64,000 nt of DNA from Ceratodon purpureus (Eukaryota > Streptophyta > Bryopsida > Pseudoditrichales > Ditrichaceae), in contig CM026426.1 of the NCBI GenBank assembly GCA_014871385.1, forward strand, positions 92,687,927 to 92,751,926. The letters run 5' to 3'. The position numbers and the translations under genes were made by a program. The notes beneath the pieces were generated by a model. It searched no databases. It saw only the letters and a program-made list of their open reading frames with translations, and had not been told where the DNA came from. Each line of letters begins with the position of its first letter. Within the stretch, counting starts at the first letter, position 1. Below are positions 33,339 to 45,795 of the stretch, piece by piece.

Positions 33339-34781
33339 TGCAGGGGCTGTTGGAACAGCTTCGGTGGCAGGACGAAAACTCTTCACACATTGACGTAGCA
33401 GAAGACACAGAAGTAGATTTTATCTGTGCATTGTGATGGAAAATATTCACCGAGCTACAGTGTAATTGAGAGGCGTATTCATACGTTGAGACGTCTTATG
33501 AAGGCGTCAAAAAATTTCACATCGAGCAGTAAAGTCGGGTAGTCCACTTGGGCAGCATAATAAAAGGCAAAATTCTATCTGAGCAAGCGTGAAAATCTGC
33601 AAGTTAACTACTCCCTTGAAGGCTGTCCCGCAAGCACTCTCCCTAACACTGGTTGTAACTCAATTTTTTTTCTAATTAAAGCCGAATCTAACCTTCTGGC
33701 CTAGTTTCACGCCACCGTTCTCCCACCATCGTAACACAACAGTTAAGTTGTAGTTTACAGATTGTTACACCCGGTGATGACTAGGTTCGGGAATAACAAC
33801 ACCTGCATGGTGTGAACCCACCGCTCCCTACCACTGCAATACCGCGTCGGTTAACTACACCCGGCCCCCTCGTGTGAAGGGGGCATTTAACTGTTGAGGG
33901 TCCTTTGTTGTACCAGAATTACTCGTGTTCATTCAAAACATTCAATACTCTTACTTGAGGAGCAGTATCAAGTAAACGATATTTCTACTATCTTAGCTTT
34001 TTGATCATTTCTTACAGTTATCTTATATTTCACATCACAATTACTAGGTTCCACTTAAAACGAATTTAGAACTGGAAAAGGGTCCTTGATTATACAGAAA
34101 ATGTATGCCTTGTCATGTAGGAGGTTTTCATGAGTTGTTTTATGTGTTCGGGTCACTATAATCGCGCAGTCTTCAAGATAATTGTCACCCTCAAAAGATT
34201 ATATAATTGAATAGGTGCAGAGTCTCCTGTGCACCTCATGATAGGCATGCCCACAAGTCTGATATCAGGGAGCCTTGGGCGTGTTTCCATATAGAAAAGA
34301 TAATGATTTCCTACCTCAAACAACAAAGAGTCAGATGTCATGTAGGAATGTGTCAAGTGGGAAAAATTACCCATTTCCCACATGAATGTCATGCGGGATT
34401 GAGCATTTCCCACATGATTTCCTCCATGACAAGATTTCCAAGTTTCTTCAACGATTGTAGATTTAGGAAGAATTAAATCTTCATATCGACGGCAGAATCC
34501 AAATAGAAATATACATTTCTACAAATCCTCATGTAGAAAATGTTTCTTTGTGGTACATTGCACCATCTTTAAAAATTTCAGAGGATCATCATATATACAT
34601 AGATTTTGGTGGATTTTAGAAGCCATAGAGTTGTATGAAAAATCTGTATATTTTGTATTCAAAAACCATGGATTTGTATATCCAATAGTGAGTTTGGAAG
34701 AATTCAGAATCCGCAGATTTGACGTTTCCACAATGTTGATTTGGTATACTTGAATCTATTCTATTTCAACTATATATCTCC
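33339..34781. other. no gene recognised
   Basis: AT-rich DNA with no coding signal. The left limit of the captured gene fragment at 34.78 kb is where exon-like sequence stops. Confidence 0.5.
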
Positions 34782-35863
34782 AGGTGTACATGTTGATGGA
34801 GGGCCCTTGCGGTACCGAGGCCTGAATTCAACACACAGAAAAATTCAGTACAATATCAACTGAAGACCGATAACAACACAAAATTGTCATGTATACGAGA
34901 TGAATTCACGGCATCAGCAACTTAAATTTTGTCCTTGAAATTCCGTACAAGTAATCAGGTGATTAAGGGATTACCTTGGCAAGCAAGACCCTTCGTTTAA
35001 GTTAAGTACGTTGTTTGTATACTCGTCAAACATAGCCACTATCGATACTACAAAAGCCAAGCTACATTGCAGCAAGTCCTCCTGCATTTATAGCAGTCAG
35101 ATAAGTGAGAGAAGTAAGGACCTAGGAGGAACAAAGAATAGAAATATTTTCCACTTGCTTAGTATCCAAACCAGCTATTATTCGCAACAAGAAGTGATTA
35201 AAAAAAGAGAACTAAGAAATGTATGAAAAAAGTCCAAACTTGAAGTCAAAAATAAATCAACAAACCTGATAGACAACTACGGCCCCAAAGAGCCCCAAAA
35301 TGGGACTGGAGATGATGGCTAACAGAACAAACACAACCACGACGACATGCCATAATATAAGAGCCAAGCCAGCAAACGGGACACACACAGCTCCCAAGCA
35401 GGCACCATGTCGTCCTATTAAGTCGTGAAGTAGTCGAATCCATCCTTTGAACAGCAAGAAGGGGCTCTTGGCTAACGCTACCAGGGTTATGAGAGGAGTG
35501 TCTGCTACTAACCCCAGCACTGCCACGGCCACACATGCTGGTAATTCCAACAACCTGGCAGCTCAACACGGTTAATTGCTGAACCACGCGGTGACATAGA
35601 GCCGAACACCTGTTTCGTAACATGACAAAAGATGAAGATAAAACTTGTTATCACAATCTGAAAGAGCAAAGAGATGCACTTAAGTGCACGCTTCACAAAA
35701 GAAAACATAATGAATGGGGAGCTTAGTTAATGCCGAATGGGACGCCGTCTTTAGGTTCGCTGGTGCGAAAATCGTCAAGATAATCACAAAATGAGTGTAC
35801 AGAGACATTGGTAAAGTCGCGGACAATAGTACATGAGCCGGTCAACGTGCATACAGTTCCGTC
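34782..35863 (-). pseudogene. fragment of an At3g27390-type membrane protein, four exons
   Basis: Four minus-strand exons lie in the correct order for the plant uncharacterised membrane protein family At3g27390. Exon B (35863-about 35727) encodes TIVRDFTNVSVHSF. Exon A (35554-35266) encodes hydrophobic spans with KSPFLLFKGWIRLLHDLIGR and CVPFAGLALILW. Exon C (35081-34975) encodes VAMFDEYTNNVLNLNEGSC. Exon D (from 34821) begins PRYRKGPPS. Acceptor AGs and donors at 35265 (GTTTGT) and 34974 (GTAATC) are intact and phases agree. The donor after exon B is not GT: the sequence reads AACTAAG where AGGTAAG would be expected. The N-terminal exons and everything after exon D are missing, so this is a gene fragment. 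Confidence 0.85.
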
Positions 35864-36135
35864 CTGTAAGACCAACAATATATCAAAAACATCAATTAAA
35901 GATTGAAAAATTACACGCTTGAATAAACATTAAGTATTACAGGAATGAAGAATTGTAACTACTCAACCTAAGTTTAAATCTCACTACTCTTTCCACTCAT
36001 TACAAACGTCAAATCGATTCCTGGATAACTCTATGACAGAGGGGCTCGTGCTGCAGGTTTAAAACATGAATACTATTTTTGTTATTCCGTTTTGATGAGA
36101 GGCACCATTAAAAACCAAAACAAACCCACACTCAC

Positions 36136-36445
36136 CTCTTGCTTATGTCAACATCAGCCTTCTTGCACACCAAGTTAGCAAACTGACGCTCCACTCCCTT
36201 GATGGAGGTCAGCGCGAACATGATCTTCTGGCGCCCATCGACGTTCGTGTTCAACACACGAAGAATGTGCTGAAACTCCTCACCCGCGATAAGCGACTGC
36301 CCACAGCAACCAACACCCACAATCAGTCCCCATGAAAACCCCGAATCCCAAAAATTCCAATCCATGAAAAACACCAGACCCGAACATCAAAATAATCAAG
36401 AAAACAAGAGGATTGCAGCCATGGCGGAGAGGGGGAAGTTACCAT
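36136..36445 (-). pseudogene. RPS18: 5' fragment of the ribosomal protein S18 (eS18/uS13) gene
   Basis: Exon 1 contributes only the ATG (36445-36443), followed directly by a GT donor; exon 2 (36296-36136) encodes residues 2 to about 55: [39 protein letters not shown], then donor GTGAGT. The leader upstream is pyrimidine-rich, as in ribosomal protein genes. The splitting of the gene right after the ATG matches plant RPS18 genes as far as I know. The remaining two thirds of the protein is not found downstream; instead exons of an unrelated membrane protein follow on the same strand within 300 bp. Residues around GVERQF depart from the usual family sequence. This is therefore a truncated, probably non-functional copy. 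Confidence 0.88.
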
Positions 36446-37637
36446 GGTGGAACACTGCAGTAGGTAGGGAAGGGCGTGGCGATGGAGGTGCGGGGGAGTC
36501 GTGAGCTGGGTGTGTGAGCTTGGGAAGGGCTCTCCTTCTCGCACCTCTGCTCTATCTTAGTTAGGGATAGCCGGGGTTTCTTATTTCTATGGTAATTGCA
36601 TCATTTTCATCATGTCTTACTTGATCTATAAACAATTAAGCTTATTGATTTTCTTACAAAAATTTAAAGCCTAAATCATGTTTCTTCTAAGATTTTTTTT
36701 TTTTTGAGTTTTTCCAACATTTTAAATTTCTTTAGATTCTTGAACTCCTTTGGTTTGATTCATTTGCACATGATTGAATTGTCTTGATGAAATTGTTGAT
36801 ACACCTTTACGAACCTAGTTGATGACGTCTTTATAAAAATAAGGCATTTTTCCCCAAATTGTAGAATTGTTAAATTTTTATCCAGGCTCTTTGCAAAGGC
36901 CAAATGCGAACGGGCCTTAAGCCAGCCAAAAGTGAGATGTCCAGTACCTCGGCACACAAAAGTTTCATATGTTCTCTTGATCTATATAGTGAGTCTGAGG
37001 GTGGCTTACAAGAAAGTTACAAAAAGTAACGCAAACTACTTCATAAGCTACCAGCCTGAAGACAAATGAGAGCTAAAACTTGTGTATAACAAAGAAGGTG
37101 CAAGAAAGAGTTCTTCAGACGAAGTTTTTTTGAAGGAGTTGTTGGTTCTCAATGAACGACCAATAATTTCTTTGGATTCTTCTTATGTGTACAATTAGCT
37201 TGCTCTTGGCTCTTGTTTTAAGAGGTTCGTATTGAGGTGAGATTTTCATAGAGGTGCTATACTATGACAATTTATTTTTATTTAAAAATTTGCTTCAAAT
37301 CACGCATACAAAGACAGGATGTGAAGTAGGCATCACATGTTAATAAGAAAGAGTCTCATTTGTGGCCTTTGATAAACGAGGTTCTAAGCATCAACCTTTC
37401 AACTTTCTTTTTGAACTAGAAAGGTTTTTTTTTTTTCCTTTCTTTTTCAACTTCAATAATTGCCTCCTATGCAATTTAATGAAGGGGTTACCAAATAACC
37501 TTCTAGAAAAGCTATTGTCTAAAATTTTTTATTCTTTGTTTTTTATCATTTTGCGCTCCTTTTGTGCTTGTATCTCACGGTTTGGATATTGTAGGATTTT
37601 TTTCTCATGACTTATGTGTTAGACGTTTTGACGAATG

Positions 37638-37639
<2 letters not shown>

Positions 37640-37715
<76 letters not shown>
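37640..37715. repeat. (TA)n microsatellite, about 38 units
   Basis: Uninterrupted TA dinucleotides for 76 bp. Confidence 0.97.
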
Positions 37716-37718
<3 letters not shown>

Positions 37719-40191
37719 CCCATGTGTCCCATTCAATATGTCTTGTAGGTTCTCTAGGGCCAAATTCTATGGGATAGAAAGAACTTATAATACATATTCA
37801 ATGAAACAAAATTCGTATTAAATTTTAGATGTTGATGGTTTGTGTTTTTATGAAGTTCTCTTAGTATTCATTTAGAAGTTTTATATATCATTGAAGCCTT
37901 TGCATAAATTTTGAGTTGTTTGGCAAGGTACTGAAGCATGGCTTTTTGAAAATGCAATTGCAATTGGCAACACGTTTTACGAAATTTGCATGCCAATGTC
38001 CATGTCATATGCATTTTGGAGTGCGAACTTTCAAGGTACTCTTAGACATCCATTTCAAATGCTCTTATCGTATGAAATATCCAATTACTACTTCAATAAA
38101 TATAAGTACCCAATGATTGTCTTCTATATTACCAGTGTTTGAAATTTGAAAAGACATTTTTGGAAATGAAAATCTACTTTGTGTATATTTCTTCTTCTCT
38201 ACTAAAAAATTGATTGATATACTTGAATTAAAAATTGAAGAAGGATTTTCATGATTTTTTTCAATAGAAAATTTAATAGCTTATTAAGAGCATTCCCAAA
38301 TTGGTGACTACAGAAACTAAGTGTAGCAAGGCAAGAGAAGATGGGTCGTTAAATTTAACACCCCTTTCAATCCACATCCTTAACATTAAGTTCGTCCCAT
38401 ATTACTCCATATGCCGAACTTTTTCACACCATGATGACAAAAATTCAAAAGTGCTTCATGCCAAAAAGTTCTACAGTTGTCAACTCTTTCCACAATACGC
38501 GGGTGAAATCTTCCAAAACTTACGTTCAGTGAACAAGACAAAGGGTTTTGGTGGGAGTTAGGTGAAAATTACGTGAGTGGCGAGGCAATCAACCCGTGAA
38601 ATTCCTTGACTGTAATCTCAAAAAAAACCATGAAAAATGCAGCACTTGGAAGTTGAAGAAGAAATATATGTTTTTTTAGTTTTTTCATCACTTAACTGTA
38701 AGATATAATACCCAATTTGGTTTTTCATGTGAGCACAAAATTTGAGAGCAAGATGACCATTAGATTCTTACATTATAAGGATCAAAGTTGCAAAAGAAGA
38801 TTTTTAGGGATTGAATCTGGTTACAAATTTGAATTTTAGAAATTATTATCTTTTTTTTGAATGGGTTAGAAATTTATTGAATGGCAAGGCCATGTTAACA
38901 ATTGAGTTAAGTCTTCAAATATAAAATCTTGTAAGAAAAAAAGACTCATATTAATTTTTTCATAAAACAATTACTAGAAGTGGGCACAAAATGGAAGAAA
39001 ATAGAAAATCATTTACAAGTTTGACATGGAATTGTAAAATGTCAATCTTAACGGTGAGAATGTTGTACCTAGAAGTCTTCACCTAGTGCTTTTTATTTCA
39101 TAACTAAATATTGAAAATTGAGTTTAGAAATGAGCTTCAAAGATTCTTTTGTCCAAACTGCCCAAGAAATATATCCCGTCATAGCTTTTATCCCATTGCT
39201 CAAAATGGATAGATTTAAAGCTTCAATTTTAGATAAAGATCAACCAATCATGAATAAAAATAAAAATAAATTCTAAAAAAAAGTAAAAATTACAAACAAA
39301 AAACAAGAGTAGCATGTTGAAAACAATACTTTTATTGAGTCAAATGCAAAAGAATGTTAATTCATTTTTTTTGTCTAGAAATTTCATTATTTCATAAAGT
39401 CTCAATTCAAACGGTCAAAGTAAATATTGATGTCCACCTTTTAAGTGAAAAATGAAAACTCCTAAAAAAACAATTTTTCTAACTTTTATGAAGGAAAAAA
39501 TAATTTTTTTTGTACATTGCCTAAACGGTGAGAAAGTAGTTTATTTTTGAAAATTTTCAAAGATGACAACATTAAGTATTTATAGAAAAATTCTCAAAGG
39601 TAACAGATATATTTAGCATGGCTGCCCAAACTGCCCGCCGAGCACCAGATTTCACTTCGGATACGATAACTATTTTTAAAAATGTCAAAATGAAAAAAAA
39701 ATAAAAATAGATTCCCTCAAAGTCCTTTTTACAGGAAACATTCTCAAAAAGTTTCAAAAAGTATCCATCCAAATTGAAGTCACAGATACATGCCCAAACT
39801 CCAAATGCGCCCCTAGTGGGCGCATTGTCCTTTAGGGGTTGATTTATTTTTTATAACTTCGGCAAATCTTAAAGCATTTGATATTCCAAGGTCTAGTTTA
39901 CATTGCTTCTAGTGTTGGCTCATGCAAGGATCTCGTTAGTATGGAAAATAAGAGATTCACCTTCCACAAGTAATCACTCCAAACAAAATGAACACCTAGG
40001 ACCTAAAATCAGGTTAACTGTGTACTGTACATGCCAGCTTGGATGCCTCCTTATGTTGGATGCCGGTCTCTTACTGTTGGATGCCGTCACTGAGAGTGGC
40101 TGTACCGGATGGCCTTTCGCGCCTCACTGCCCCTGGAGAACGCGATCTGGGTCAATTGACCCTGAAACCCCGGGCCTATGGCCGCTACCTT

Positions 40192-40314
40192 AGAGCCTCA
40201 TAGTTAAGCAACCAGTTTGTTGCCGATTTCCAAGAGTCTGATAGTTAAGCAACCAGTTTGTTGCCGATTTCCAAGAGCCTGATAGTTAAGCAACCAGTTT
40301 GTTGCCGATTTCCA
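40192..40314. repeat. 41-bp tandem repeat, three units
   Basis: Units at 40192-40232, 40233-40273 and 40274-40314 each contain TAGTTAAGCAACCAGTTTGT then TGCCGATTTCCA and differ only at two or three positions near their start. They follow directly on a more GC-rich patch (40.02-40.19 kb). Confidence 0.95.
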
Positions 40315-41287
40315 AGTAGAAATGCTTGAAATTTTTTGTGTTTTTTTTTCACAGATGAGAGTTCATTTCCTCTACACCTAACCAATTTTTATTTTTTTTA
40401 TTTTTTTTAAAAAATGATTATTATAAGAATTGTTTAATGAAAAGTGAAGAAAAATTCATATCAAATCGAAAATTAGTTTGAAAATTATGAAAATTCCACC
40501 ATGGATGCAGATTATAGAAACAAACATCATGGTATGAAATTGTTTACCCTGAAATTTCTATAATTAGAATTTAGAGGACATTAACCTCTAAAGGTTCTGG
40601 AAATCCGAAATGGCTCTCGACTGTTTTGGGCAGCCTGCATGAAGGGGTTAAAAGTAATATTTTTGCCTAATAATTTTATTGGATACTCCCTACACCACAA
40701 GGTGTATGTGGTAAAATTTGCAAATCCAATTTTCACTTTTAGAATCTACTTCTAGAAATTTTAGGTTTCAAGTCCAAAACGGGCAGTTTAAAATTAGGTT
40801 TTTTTTAGAATTTTGTTTTGGAAATGTGTTCATAACCAATTCACTATTCAAAATCCGAAGTGGCCTTTGTCGAAAAGCTTACCAATTTTACGATGGCAAC
40901 CTCCAAAAATTACAAAAACAATGTTCACGGTTCTTGGTAATTTTACAATTATTTCTTTCAAAATTTGCCAAAATTTGAGAATTAGGAATTTTTCAAATTT
41001 TTTTTTCCAATAATTTAAAAACTAATAGACGTAACTTTTAACCGTTCACTTTTAAAAAAAAACCAAAAACATTTGACGTTATTTAAGTTTTACCATATTG
41101 TGGTTTTTGTACCTTCTTCTAGAAAATAATTTGCTTGAAGGTCAAAAAAGCGTAATGAGACTCTAAAATTTTGCATGAAGGTGCCTAACTTAGTCACCTA
41201 CATGGAAAAAAATATGAGCAAAATGTTTGGGGTAACAATCATCAAGTCTCCCTTGGCACCATTTAGAGTATGCCTTTTGCTCAAAGC

Positions 41288-41289
<2 letters not shown>

Positions 41290-41333
<44 letters not shown>
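41290..41333 (+). repeat. poly-A tract, about 44 bp
   Basis: An uninterrupted A run within AT-rich DNA; no LINE or SINE body is recognisable next to it. Confidence 0.95.
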
Positions 41334-41334
<1 letters not shown>

Positions 41335-42686
41335 AATAAACTTTGAATGTTATAATCTCACAAATGGTATAGATCCAACCGTTGAAATTTGACATGTTAT
41401 TATTTCAGGTAGTTAGGTTCAAGATTTTACGGTTGGATGTACCAAAAAAGTAAAAAAATAAGAATCATACTCCAACTTCTACAAGGTTGTCAAAAATCAC
41501 AGTTTTTGGTTTTAGAGGTCCAAAAACTGCTTGAACCTTTAAGGGTTAAAAATTCACCCAAATTCTTATAAAATATTCAATTTCGCAAAATTTTCCAAAA
41601 TTCCAATTTCAGTAGAAACTAGACTAGCTCACCTTTGTTTTGTTAGTTGGGCTCAAACTCCCAAAACATCATTTTCAAGGAGAAATCTCAGATTTTGAGA
41701 AAGGAGCAAAATACACTAAAATGGCAAATTTTGCCTCTCGTTTTTTATCTTTAGTTCTCTCTCACATGAAGACAAAGGCTGTGATGATTCCAAAGTCAAT
41801 TGGAAACTATTTCCAATCCACGATTCAAGGTACACAAGCAAAAAGTGAATGAAAAAGCTCTTAAAACTTCCCTACAGTTTACCTTCTGTTCGTCCAAACG
41901 CCACAAAATGGCGCCCTTGTCATTACAGGGTTAAGTCCCTCTTGACACTGTTCATGCACAAGGAAACCTCTAACATTCCCACCTGCGTCAAGTAGGAACC
42001 TACTAAAGGTGCCCTATGGATGTCAAACATCCATTTTTTTGGTGCCCTTAACTGTGTACGTGTCGGAGTGTAGAGAATCTCCATTGGTGATCTTTCAAGA
42101 ACGGATTCAAACTTGGACTTCTAAGAGCTTGCTGGAAGTTCCGTATATACATATCTTTTACCGTCGCTGCATAACTTTATCAATACTGCCATGTGCCAGT
42201 TCTCTCCAGGCTTCATGATATCCTCTGCTTTTAGCCGTGTTCTGAAGCTTGTGCAACCCAGGTATTTTCCATAACTACAAGAACAATTGTGATTAACCTG
42301 ATTTTCGTACATGTGATGAATTCTCCGCGTTCTTCCAAGGTGCACGACCTTAAAACGCAGAATTGTAAGTGTTTTAATTTCAGAAACTTTGCTGGAGGGT
42401 ACGATAGACGTGGGTATGGAATATTGGCCAACACTCAAAGACCTAGAGTACAATTTCTGCCAGGTAACGCATCGACCTTTTAAAATTCTAGGGACATATT
42501 GGTGTAGATTCACTCGACCGTTGTTGATCACGTCTACTTCAAGTTGAAACTAGTTTTTTGACTAATACCTCAGTTTCTTGATTTACCTTGTAATCCTGCA
42601 CGTTACATTACATAATCACTGCAATTTCTATTTGGTACCATAATTGTTGAGAACTGGAGTAATAATACGTATAGAAAACGCCTGAG

Positions 42687-42844
42687 TGTTGAGAATCGAA
42701 AAGAAGATCAGGAAGTCCTATGGAATTCAAAGAAAGAATTCAGAGAGATGTAAAGGAAAGAAGTGAGGTCCTTTATACTACGAAGCGCCGCACTCTATGG
42801 ACAAAGGGAGATGTAAGATGAAACCCTAACAGAATATGTTCAAC
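42687..42844 (-). repeat. 3' LTR of the Copia element
   Basis: Starts TGTTGAGAATCG and runs to TGTTCAA, where the expected terminal CA is replaced by the start of the poly-C tract. Confidence 0.92.
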
Positions 42845-42870
42845 CCCCCCCCCCCCCCCCCCCCCCCCAA
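42844..42870 (-). repeat. poly-C (27 bp), polypurine tract of the Copia element
   Basis: Twenty-seven C on the plus strand, i.e. an all-G polypurine tract directly beside the 3' LTR on the element strand. It appears expanded and has eroded the first bases of the LTR. Confidence 0.8.
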
Positions 42871-42912
42871 GCTTAATTCGGAAAGAATTTGAGCTTATTT
42901 GTTTTGTCTTGA

Positions 42913-43335
42913 TTGAGTAGTGTCGGTGGAGACAGAATAGCGCGGGAGCGTGATGAAGTGGGTGGATTGAAGAAGATTTTGGAGATGCTTTTGTGGGCAG
43001 TGGCTGCATTGCTGCTCAAGGTCTTAGAGAAAGTTTTTGAGGCAATAGATCGCTGGTGTCATCAGGAGAGAGAGGAGTTTCACAGTGAGGTGGAAAACAG
43101 AAGAAGAAGGGAGGTTGTCGGTAGAGAGGAGCGAGAGAGAAGGAGTATCAAGGAGGATTATCGTGAGAAGATTTTCCCAACGGAGAAGATAAGGTTTTAT
43201 GCAGTGAAAAGGGGATGGGAAATTGGGGTGGTCAAAAGTTGGGAAGAATGCGAGAAACGTGTACTGAAGTTCTAGGGAGCATTGTTCAAGTCCTTTGCTA
43301 TAATGGAGGAGGTTGCAGCATGTTTGGCAGGTTAG
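42913..43335 (+). pseudogene. viroplasmin / RNase H1 N-terminal-domain-like ORF, antisense in the Copia 3' region
   Basis: This plus-strand ORF starts at 42913 and stops with TAG at 43273-43275; similarity continues in the same frame for about 19 codons beyond. The first 85 residues are charged and helical (KKILEMLLWAVAALLLKVLE, REERERRSIKEDYREK). From about residue 93 the pattern FYAVKRGWEIGVVKSWEECE, followed after the stop by ALFKSF and EEVAACLA, matches the small domain shared by caulimovirus inclusion-body protein and the N-terminus of eukaryotic RNase H1. The domain binds nucleic acid hybrids in RNase H1. Position and orientation suggest capture of host or viral DNA by the retroelement. 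The domain is interrupted, so no function is expected. Confidence 0.6.
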
Positions 43336-43518
43336 GTTCCCTGCTAGTTTAATTGTAGCCAGGACATACTCTCGGTTGTAAGGGTTTTTTGGATTTTTTC
43401 TAAGTATCTCGAATTCCTGCTTGGAGAGGATTTGGGAGTAATAGCTGCTAGGGTTAGAGCCTGCGGGAAGAGTACATATAAGGAGACCCTTGCTTCGAAT
43501 TTGGAGCTCGGTCTGAGT

Positions 43519-45774
43519 CTAGAGTCTCGACGGGATTGGTCTCTGGCTGTTCACTTGGACAAGCCCTAGCTGGTTCCTCAGACGTTCAAAAGCAGTTTGA
43601 CCTAAGGGTTTGGTCAGTGTGTCTGCTATTTGATCGCTAGTGGGGATGTACTCGAGTTTTATCTCTCCTGAGGCAACTTTCTCTCTAATGAAATGATGTT
43701 TGACTTCTATGTGTTTTGTACGACCATGGTAGACAGGATTGTGGGCTAGGTTAATGCTTCCTTGGTTGTCTCCATATATGGTAGTAGGAAGATTGGATTC
43801 TTGAATTCTAAGTTCTCCAAAAAGTCTACGGAGCCACAGGGCTTCCTTGGTTCCTTCTGTGACTGCCATGTGCTCTGATTTGGTAGAGGATAACACAACT
43901 GTTGGTTGTTTTTTGCTATTCCACGTTCTCGGGGAGCTACTTGACATGAACATGTATCCATTTGTGGACTTTTTGTCATGTGTGTCACCTGCCCAATTGG
44001 CGTCGGTGAAACCGTGAAGGTTAAAATCCCCCCCTTGCCGATAGAAGAGGGCAAAGTTCTTGGTGCCGCGGAGGTAGCGATAAATGTGCTTTACAGCACG
44101 GGCGTGGGGTTTCTGAAGTTGATTCATGAACGTGCTTACTATGCTAGCTGCGTACGCAATGTCGGGACGGGTATGGGTTAAGAAAATCCACTTACCGACC
44201 ATGCACTGGTAAAGGGCTTGATAGACAGGGGCAGCATCCATCACTGGTTTGAGGTGCAACTTCTTAGCCATTGGTGTGAAGAGAGGTCGGCAGTCGCTCA
44301 GCCCGAACTCTTCGAGCATCTACCTGATGTAGTTGCGTTGTGTAACAGCAGTCCCTTCGTCAAGAAATTGCAATTCTGGCCCAAGGGAGTGTAAGAGGAC
44401 ATCCAAGTCGGACATCTCAAATTTGGTCTGTATTGCGGAGCGTACCTCTTGGATGTGTACAGCATCGTCGCCCGTTAGGTACACGTCATTGACGTACAGG
44501 ATGAGCAAGGTAAGTTTACAATTCTTGTCGGTGTAATACAAATTGTAGTCTGCGTTTGACTTACAGAGACCCTGGCTGGTGATGTACTCATCAACACGGG
44601 TATGCCAGGCCCTCGGTGCTTGCTTTAGGTCGTAAAGGGCTTTATGCAATTTGCATGCATGAGCAAGTGGTATCGAGGAGTTGAATCCTGGTGGTGGCTG
44701 CACAAAGATGTCTTCGGTAATTTCCCCGTTGAGGAAGGCGGTCTTCACGTTGAGGTGGAAGATTTTCCAACCGCGTTGCCCGGCAAGGGAAATCAAACTC
44801 TGCAGCGTATTCCATTTTACGACAGGTGCAAAGGTATCACCATAGTCAATACCTTCCTTCTGTTGGAAACCCTTAGCAACTAATGTCGCTTTAAATTTTG
44901 CAGGTGTGTTGTCTGCATTCGATTTGATGCAGAATATCCACTTTGTGGCAATGGCTTTACGATGTGCAGGGAGGGTAACTACGTCCCAGGTTCGATTTTT
45001 ATGGATGTAGTCGATTTCGCTTTGCATTGCAGCATGCCATCCTGGATGGACGAGAGCCTCTTCAACCGTGGTGGGCAGGTCTATTGAGCCTGTGACTTTT
45101 GCCATGTTCAAGTGGTAATCACAAAGACGAGAGGGCACTCGGCTGGTACGACCAGAGCAAGTCATGGTTGGGTGGTGGTCCGTCCCGCCGCTGTGGTTCC
45201 GTGGTGACAAGGGTAAGTCTCCAGCATGGTCACCAATCCCCTCGTGGTCGCCAATGTCATGCGAGAAAGGTACAGAAACGGAGAACTCTCCAATAGGAAT
45301 CGATGTAAGTTTTTGATGATGACCAGGTGACTTGACATTCGGTGACGGTACAGCTTGATGGGGCGTGTCACGAATTTCGGCAAAGATGTTTGGAGACTGA
45401 TCCGTTTGCTCTTCTACCCGGGGTTGAAAAGTGAACAGAGGTGTAGGAATTTGAGGAGTAGTGCCGAGAGGGTCATTGGTTGTGGCTTCGGGAGAAATGA
45501 AAATCCCTGCAGGGGCCAGGCCAGAGTGAGCAGGCGAAGAGTACTGCGGAGGCAGTGAACCAGAGTCAAATTGCGGAGCTGGTGATTCCGAGATTGGAAA
45601 TGTGAGCCAGTCCGAAGAGAGAGATTCCTTGGGCACATGTGAAGCAGACGGGGCCTGTGGAAAGCACCATTCATCAAAGAAGACGTCTTTTGAGATGACG
45701 ATTTTTCTTGATGATTGGTGGTAGTTCCTTTGGCCTTTGGATTCGTGGTCGTATCCGATGAATATGCAGGCCAC
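43519..45774 (-). pseudogene. Copia pol: reverse transcriptase and RNase H
   Basis: The frame continues from the integrase after TGA 45796-45798 and is broken by TAG 44320-44322. The RVT_2 domain is at about 45.0-44.35 kb: TWDVVTLPAHRKAIATKWIF, KARL-like KATLVAKGFQQKEGIDYGDT, FAPVVKWNTLQSLISLAGQR. The first active-site region reads HLNVKTAFLNG where relatives have DVKTAFLNG, and the YVDD box reads YVNDV; both are Asp-to-Asn changes. RNase H follows the TAG: GFTDANWAGDTHDKKSTNGY, SSTKSEHMAVTEGTKEALWL, YGDNQGSINLAHNPVYH and HIEVKHHFIREKV. The protein ends at 43519. The conserved Gln expected at the TAG suggests a CAG-to-TAG change. Confidence 0.93.
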
Positions 45775-45795
45775 CGCTCTAAGACTCCACTTCTT

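Larger units (their letters stand above)
36551..42686. other. AT-rich, no gene recognised
   Basis: Over 6 kb without coding signal. It contains a (TA)n microsatellite, a 41-bp tandem triplet, a poly-A tract and long A/T runs. Words such as CCAAACTGCCC and GGGCAGT recur (39.16, 39.63, 40.63 and 40.78 kb), hinting at old diverged repeats, but I could not define a family. Confidence 0.5.

Noticed and set aside
45099..45558. Several plus-strand ORFs across the Copia RT region
   Set aside because: Shadows of the minus-strand pol frame.
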